From positions 1 to 25,467 of the forward strand of contig JAKLEF010000002.1 in the NCBI GenBank assembly GCA_022703195.1: a stretch of DNA of 25,467 bases, in the 5' to 3' direction. How positions within the stretch are numbered: the first letter of the stretch is position 1; each line of letters begins with the position of its first letter. The stretch comes from Candidatus Fermentibacterota bacterium. GTDB taxonomy: Bacteria; Fermentibacterota; Fermentibacteria; Fermentibacterales; Fermentibacteraceae. This document shows, in pieces, positions 21,431 to 25,467 of the stretch. Both the position numbers and the translations under genes were made by a program. A model generated the notes under the pieces. It was not told the origin of the DNA. It searched no databases and saw nothing but the letters and a program-made list of their open reading frames with translations.

Positions 21431-23508
21431 TCCGGGCACCTCCCGCTGAAGAACCCCAGCGGGGTCTCTGCGAACAGCGGCCTTTCGGTGAGGAGTTCGA
21501 TCTCCGAGGGTGGTATTCCCTCCTCACGGGCGATCCGCGCCAGGAGCATGCGGCACGTCTTGCCGCCGCACGCCCCGAATCCGGCGCGGGTGAGCGCCTT
21601 GAGCTCGTTGAGGTCCCTCACGCCCCCGCGCAGGTGACTGCGTATCTCGCCGGCGGTGACCCGTTCGCAGCGGCAGACTATGGCATCGTCGGCCAGCGGA
21701 GCCTCCCAGGCCTCCGGCTCGGGGGCCGTGTCGGCATCAGTCTGCACGCGCACTCCGGCAACCCTGGAGGCGATTTCGGCAGCTACGGCGATCCTCAGCA
21801 GGACGGTACGCCTGCCTCCTGGCACCTCGCGGGTCGCGAGCAGGACGCCCTTCCCGAGGGAGCCTCCCTCCCGGTCGGTCAGCTCGAGCCCCATGCCTGC
21901 CTTCAGACCGGTGGAATCGAGTTCGAATGGGATCGATACGGTCGGCCTGGCGGGGTCCTTCCTGAAGTCGACCAGCGTGATGGCGAGGCCCGGGCAGACC
22001 GAGACGCACTTCTCGCAGCCGATGCAGCCCTCGGAGTACTCCGGTATGCCCAGGATCGGGTGCCCGGACGTGCCTATCAGGTTCTTCGGGCACGAGGTCA
22101 TGCACGGGTTGCAGGGTATCTCCTGCATGCAGTGGAGCACGGGGAAGACACCTTCGCGGCCGGCGGGCACGGAGTAGGGGTGGACCGCGCCTCCGGGGCT
22201 CTTCAGCACCGCGCCCTTCTCGATCCAGTCAGCGGGCGGCTCCTCGAGGCAGAGACCCAGGGAGCAGGCGATCTCCATCCCCCTGATCCTCCCCGAGAAC
22301 ATCGCGGCGCTGGCCTCGGCTATCTCCTCCGCGTCGCCGGCCATGGAGGCCGGGATGCCGAACTCGACGGCCTTGCGGTGGAACTCGTTCACCGGGTCGA
22401 GGCCGACGGCCACGAGCAGCGTGTCGGCCCTGAAAGTGCGCTCGGTGCCCGGCACGGGCCTGAACGAACCGTCCACCCCGGCGATGGTGACGGCTTCGAG
22501 AGCCTCGGTGCCGTGGGCCGCGAGGATCGTGTGCCCGGTGTGGATGGGGACCCCGAGCCTCCTGATCTTGTCGGCGTGGACCTTGTACCCGCCGCAGGAG
22601 GGCATCGCCTCGACCAGGCCCGCCACCTTCATCCCGGCCTGCAGGGCGTGATATGCGGCTATGAGGCCCACGTTTCCCCCGCCCACGATGAAGATGCGAT
22701 CGGAGGAGCGTATCAGGTCGCGGTTCACGAGGGTCTGGAAGGCTCCGGCGCCGTAGACGCCCGGCAGCGTGTTGCCGGGGAACACCAGCGACTTCTCGCG
22801 GGCGCCGGAGGCGGTCAGCAGGTGCCTGGGCCTGACGAGCACGTATCCGCCGGGCCTCCTGACGCCCACGAGGCCGTCGGAGAAGACCGCGAGAACAGTG
22901 CTGGAGGTCCAGACCTCCACCGAGGGCTGCGAGGCGAGCTGCCCCGCGAGGATCGACGCGATCTCGATGCCTCTCGTGCCTGCGTAGCAGTCCTCCTCCG
23001 AGCCGAAGAACTTGTGGGTCTGGAGGACGAGCTTGCCGCCGGGCCTTTCCTTGTCGTCCACCAGGATGGTGCGGGCTCCGGCGCGCCCCAGCTCCAGGGC
23101 CGCAGCGAGGCCTGCGGGTCCGGCGCCTATCACCAGGACGTCGGTTTCGACCGTCGACGGGGCGGGGACATCCGGGCCCGGCTTCTCCGCAAGGGCTGTC
23201 AGCCCCTCGACGCTGCGCACGTCCATCCCTTCGGCGAGCGCGGTGACGCAGCCCTTCTGCAGAACGCCGTCGATCAGCAGGTTGCACTGCGAGCACTGCC
23301 CGTTGGCGCAGAAGATGCCCTGTGCTCCTCCGTCGGCCCTGTGGTGTCCGAACACCCTTATGCCGTTGGCGAAGAGTGCCGAGGAGACCATCTCCCCCCG
23401 GCGGCCCATGAGTTCCTCCCCGTCGAACCCGAAGCGGACGTATTCCGGCTCCGGGCAGGCGAGCACGGGGTGGCTCGCGATACGCCTCTGCGTTCTTTCT
23501 GTGGACAC
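21427..23508 (-). CDS. Fused multi-cluster oxidoreductase subunit: [2Fe-2S] + FAD/NAD + 2x[4Fe-4S] + BFD-like
   Basis: The protein has 693 residues. Domain order: a Fer2_4-type [2Fe-2S] domain (1-95; C67, C72, C75, C87); a pyridine-nucleotide-disulfide-type flavoprotein (about 121-430) with FAD motif VIGAGPAG (126-133) and NAD motif IVGGGNVG (274-281); a 2x[4Fe-4S] insert (C460, C466, C469, C473 and CIGCEKCVSVCP at 495-506); and a BFD-like [2Fe-2S] C-terminus (CRCE 612-615, GACGGKTC 645-652). In hcnAB, lhp and archaeal proline-dehydrogenase operons these modules are spread over separate alpha, gamma and delta subunits. The fusion should carry electrons between the DAO subunit encoded next and NAD(H) or ferredoxin. 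The start GTG 23508 has GGGGAG eight bases upstream; the long open frame upstream is unsupported. A good promoter and a palindrome precede it. Confidence 0.88.
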   Translation of the reverse strand: MSTERTQRRIASHPVLACPEPEYVRFGFDGEELMGRRGEMVSSALFANGIRVFGHHRADGGAQGIFCANGQCSQCNLLIDGVLQKGCVTALAEGMDVRSVEGLTALAEKPGPDVPAPSTVETDVLVIGAGPAGLAAALELGRAGARTILVDDKERPGGKLVLQTHKFFGSEEDCYAGTRGIEIASILAGQLASQPSVEVWTSSTVLAVFSDGLVGVRRPGGYVLVRPRHLLTASGAREKSLVFPGNTLPGVYGAGAFQTLVNRDLIRSSDRIFIVGGGNVGLIAAYHALQAGMKVAGLVEAMPSCGGYKVHADKIRRLGVPIHTGHTILAAHGTEALEAVTIAGVDGSFRPVPGTERTFRADTLLVAVGLDPVNEFHRKAVEFGIPASMAGDAEEIAEASAAMFSGRIRGMEIACSLGLCLEEPPADWIEKGAVLKSPGGAVHPYSVPAGREGVFPVLHCMQEIPCNPCMTSCPKNLIGTSGHPILGIPEYSEGCIGCEKCVSVCPGLAITLVDFRKDPARPTVSIPFELDSTGLKAGMGLELTDREGGSLGKGVLLATREVPGGRRTVLLRIAVAAEIASRVAGVRVQTDADTAPEPEAWEAPLADDAIVCRCERVTAGEIRSHLRGGVRDLNELKALTRAGFGACGGKTCRMLLARIAREEGIPPSEIELLTERPLFAETPLGFFSGRCPE

Positions 23509-23523
23509 TGGTTCAGCTCCCCG

Positions 23524-23537
23524 GACCCCGCGGGGTC
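23524..23537. promoter_or_regulatory. Perfect 14-bp palindrome in the leader of the fused oxidoreductase gene
   Basis: GACCCCGCGGGGTC is a perfect palindrome lying about 35 bases past the predicted transcript start and just before the Shine-Dalgarno of GTG 23508. It could be a repressor operator, or it could fold as an RNA hairpin next to the ribosome-binding site. Confidence 0.4.
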
Positions 23538-23580
23538 TCAGGCTCGGGTTGATGGAAAGGTAACGTCTCGACAGGCGCTG

Positions 23581-23609
23581 ACTATAAGGATGCGGCCCCC
23601 GGGGGGCAA
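23581..23609 (-). promoter_or_regulatory. Candidate sigma70 promoter of the dehydrogenase/PPAD run
   Basis: On the minus strand TTGCCC (23609-23604), 17 bases and TATAGT (23586-23581) form a good promoter with a start near 23574. Its -35 box abuts the stop of the zinc-finger gene. The spacer holds the palindrome CCCCCGGGGG. It probably drives the genes from 23508 down to at least 18574. Confidence 0.6.
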
Positions 23610-23945
23610 TCAGCGGGAGAGCTTCTTCCCCCTGCCCCGCTCCCACTTGGTCGCGAAAGCGGGCCTCCTGTGGGTCCTCGCCTTCAGGAAGCCCCTGCAT
23701 CCGGGATACCGGGAGCACCTCCACACCTCCACGTGCGGATACCTGTGGAAGACGCAGGGCGAGGAGCAGATGGGGCAGAGGTGCTCGAGCGAAGCCTCCG
23801 CGACGTCGCGCCTTGCCTCCGCATCGAGCTTTTCGTGAGCCCTGCGCCTCTCGGCCGCTCCACCCATCTCCGAGAAGAGCCTTCGGATGAGGAACAGCAC
23901 GATGAACGCACCGGCGATCATCAGTACGAGCTGCAGTCGGTCCAA
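23610..23945 (-). CDS. Membrane-anchored protein with topoisomerase-type C4 zinc finger
   Basis: The 111-residue protein has one N-terminal transmembrane helix (LQLVLMIAGAFIVLFLI, 4-20), a charged helical stretch (21-55) and a C4 zinc finger, CPIC-x16-C-x5-C (C57, C60, C77, C83). The pattern VEVWRCSRYPGCRGF is typical of the C-terminal zinc fingers of DNA topoisomerase I. The tail is basic (KWERGRGKKLSR). A nucleic-acid-binding domain held at the inner face of the membrane is a reasonable reading. The start is TTG 23945: AAGGAG lies ten bases upstream, while the first ATG at 23921 has no ribosome-binding site and would cut into the helix. Diverges from the EF-G gene. Function unknown. Confidence 0.7.
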   Translation of the reverse strand: MDRLQLVLMIAGAFIVLFLIRRLFSEMGGAAERRRAHEKLDAEARRDVAEASLEHLCPICSSPCVFHRYPHVEVWRCSRYPGCRGFLKARTHRRPAFATKWERGRGKKLSR

Positions 23946-24008
23946 TTCCGGCAGGCTCCTTCTGCGTTGACAGATACGCCTCTGTCGGGTAGATAACCAA
24001 TTCCGGCA
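23942..24008. repeat. 12-bp direct repeats flanking the EF-G-paralogue promoter
   Basis: CCAATTCCGGCA occurs exactly at 23942-23953 and 23997-24008, 55 bases apart. The copies bracket the -35/-10 boxes; the downstream copy covers the predicted transcript start and the upstream one covers the TTG of the divergent zinc-finger gene. Paired operator sites for one regulator are a plausible reading. Confidence 0.5.
23967..23995 (+). promoter_or_regulatory. Strong sigma70 promoter of the EF-G paralogue
   Basis: A consensus -35 TTGACA (23967-23972), a 17-base spacer and TAGATA (23990-23995) put the transcript start near 24002. That gives a leader of about 75 nt before ATG 24077. It is the best match to a sigma70 promoter in the window. 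Confidence 0.75.
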
Positions 24009-24076
24009 CGGCCGGTAACAGGCTGTCCAAGGCCTCCCGATTATCGCATCGCATCTGGTAATCATCCAGGAACGGA

Positions 24077-25467
24077 ATGGAGACAGGGTTGAAGGAGCAT
24101 ACACCCCAGACGTTGAGGACGGTTGCGGTCATCGGTCACGGGTCGGTCGGCAAGACCAGCCTCTGCGACTCCCTCCTCTTCTCCGCGGGCGCCGCGGACC
24201 GTCTCGGAAGCGTATCCGACGGCACCAGCATATTCGACTTCACATCCGAGAGCCGCGACCGCAAGCAGAGCCTCTCGGCCTCGATAGGCACCTGCGAGTA
24301 CGCCGACCACCGCATCAACGTCATCGACACCCCCGGCTTCGCCGACTTCTACGGCGAGACCATAGGGGCCATTGGCGTGAGCGACGGGGCCGTCCTCGTG
24401 CTCGACGCCAGCGCCGGCGTCGAGGTGGGCTCCATCCAGACCTGGGGTTTCGCGGCGAAGGCCGGGGTCCCCGTGGTGATCTGGGTCAACAGGATCGACC
24501 GTGAGAACGCCGATTTCGACAGGGTGATGAACCAGCTCCGCGAGACCCTCAACAGGAAGTGCGTGGCCGTCTCGATCCCGATCGGGTCAGGCCCCTCCTT
24601 CGGAGGATATGTCGATGTCCTCTCCGGAAGGGCCTTCGACAGGGCAGGGAAGGAGATCCCCCTCCCCGCCGGCGAGAGGGACAGGGTCGAGAGCGCCCGC
24701 AAGGAACTGATCGAAGCCGCGGCGGAGACCGACGAGGCCCTGATGGAGAGCTTCTTCGCCAACGACACCCTCTCCCCGGAGGAGCTCGACCATGGTCTGA
24801 AGGCGGCCGTGGCCGGGCGCGGGCTGTTCCCGGTGATGGCCGGGTGCTCGGTGCCTCCCGCCGGGCAGGCGTCCCTCCTCGACGCGATAGTCAACCTCGT
24901 GCCCTCGCCCCTCGCCGGCAGGCCGGCGAAGGCGGGCGACGCCGAGGTGGCCCCGGACCCTTCGGGGCCCTTCGTCGCCAGGGTGTTCAGGGCCACGATC
25001 GACAAGCACGTGGGCGACATGGTCTGCTTCAGGGTCCTGCGGGGCTCGATCGAGGGCGCGGTCGACGTGCTCAACACCAGCCGCGGGATGACCGAGCGCC
25101 TGGGCAACTACTACTACCTGTCGGGCGCGAAGCGCACCGAGGCCTCGCGCCTCGTGACAGGCGACATAGCCGCTGCGGCAAAGCTGAAGGCCACGTCCAC
25201 CAACGAGACTCTCGCCGACAGGCAGAAGCAGGTCGTGCTCGACCCCATCTCCTTCCCCAACCCCGTCCACAGGGCGGCCATCGCGCCGAAGAAGAGGGGC
25301 GAGGAGGACAAGATGGGAGCCGGGCTGACCAAGCTCGCATCCCTCGACCCGACCCTGTTCTTCAGGAACGAGGCCGAGATAGGCCAGACCACCCTCTCGG
25401 GCATGGGCGAGCAGCATCTGGCAACCGTACTGGCGCGGCTCAAGGACCTGTACTCGGTCGAGGCCGA
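24077..25467 (+). CDS. Elongation factor G paralogue (FusA2/EF-G2-like), 3' end outside the window
   Basis: The 463 visible residues cover the GTPase domain and domain II plus the start of domain III. G1 is GHGSVGKT (20-27), as in EF-G2 proteins (canonical EF-G has AHVDHGKT). G3 is DTPGF (84-88) and G4 is NRID (138-141). The switch I region reads TSESRDRKQSLSAS where canonical EF-G has the ERGITI block. LFFRNEAEIGQTTLSGMGEQHL near the end is the domain III signature. Such paralogues are usually not the housekeeping translocase; roles proposed for relatives include ribosome recycling and GTP-independent translocation. ATG 24077 has AGGA a few bases upstream. It is driven by a near-consensus promoter between two direct repeats. 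About a third of the protein lies outside. Confidence 0.9.
   Translation, partial: METGLKEHTPQTLRTVAVIGHGSVGKTSLCDSLLFSAGAADRLGSVSDGTSIFDFTSESRDRKQSLSASIGTCEYADHRINVIDTPGFADFYGETIGAIGVSDGAVLVLDASAGVEVGSIQTWGFAAKAGVPVVIWVNRIDRENADFDRVMNQLRETLNRKCVAVSIPIGSGPSFGGYVDVLSGRAFDRAGKEIPLPAGERDRVESARKELIEAAAETDEALMESFFANDTLSPEELDHGLKAAVAGRGLFPVMAGCSVPPAGQASLLDAIVNLVPSPLAGRPAKAGDAEVAPDPSGPFVARVFRATIDKHVGDMVCFRVLRGSIEGAVDVLNTSRGMTERLGNYYYLSGAKRTEASRLVTGDIAAAAKLKATSTNETLADRQKQVVLDPISFPNPVHRAAIAPKKRGEEDKMGAGLTKLASLDPTLFFRNEAEIGQTTLSGMGEQHLATVLARLKDLYSVEA

Noticed and set aside
21319..23838. Plus-strand open frame of 839 codons opposite the dehydrogenase genes
   Set aside because: No motifs and low-complexity Arg/Gly/His composition; the minus strand carries intact FAD, NAD and cluster motifs over the same bases.
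23509..24132. Upstream extension of the fused oxidoreductase to 24132
   Set aside because: It would overlap the zinc-finger gene and pass over the promoter at 23581-23609; the extension has no domain similarity.
1..25467. CRISPR array, tRNA, rRNA, transposase or integrase
   Set aside because: No regularly spaced repeats, cloverleaf-like segments or recombinase motifs were found on reading either strand.

Overview
The window is a GC-rich, densely coded piece of a Gram-negative bacterial chromosome. Several features point to the FCB side of the bacterial tree, for example Fermentibacteria-like candidate phyla: a secreted enzyme with a FlgD/type-IX-like C-terminal sorting domain (ending GLYILRV...), stand-alone secreted domains of a kind I associate with those genomes, an outer-membrane barrel, and many ferredoxin-type clusters. 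No rRNA, tRNA or marker protein is present, so this placement is an inference. I see no CRISPR array, insertion sequence or complete prophage.

Layout. (1) 1-3798, minus: a translationally coupled run alr - class-II cyclic-nucleotide-phosphodiesterase-like MBL protein - NamZ/DUF1343 - YfcE-like phosphoesterase (cut by the window edge). It looks like a cell-wall recycling operon. (2) 3897-6786: a DUF362 ferredoxin-like protein with a strong terminator, mscL, a small secreted protein, a Dabb protein, and the ribosome-rescue factor arfB. (3) 6841-8187: a protein joining a HEPN-like N-terminal region to a SAM methyltransferase. (4) 8188-11525: a segment of visibly lower GC. It carries a SIR2-like NADase-type gene behind its own promoter and structured leader, followed by the coupled pair tcmP and DUF5131 (three-Cys protein). 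This is the best candidate for a transferred, possibly antiviral, system. (5) 11532-14286: DUF1801, DUF3795 with a zinc ribbon, a second methyltransferase and a multi-pass membrane protein. (6) 14363-17775: two paralogous secreted proteins of about 200 aa lie on either side of an APH-type kinase and a secreted VHEWG protein. (7) 17915-23508, minus: an outer-membrane barrel, a secreted peptidylarginine-deiminase (PPAD)-like enzyme, and a two-gene flavoprotein dehydrogenase whose large subunit fuses [2Fe-2S], FAD/NAD, 2x[4Fe-4S] and BFD-like modules. (8) 23610-25467: a membrane-anchored C4 zinc-finger protein diverges from an EF-G paralogue that runs off the window.

Most interesting: the PPAD-like enzyme keeps all the catalytic and substrate-binding residues I can recall for Porphyromonas PPAD. 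The SIR2 + TcmP + DUF5131 island and its leader RNA, the fused dehydrogenase subunit, and the HEPN-methyltransferase fusion also deserve a second look.
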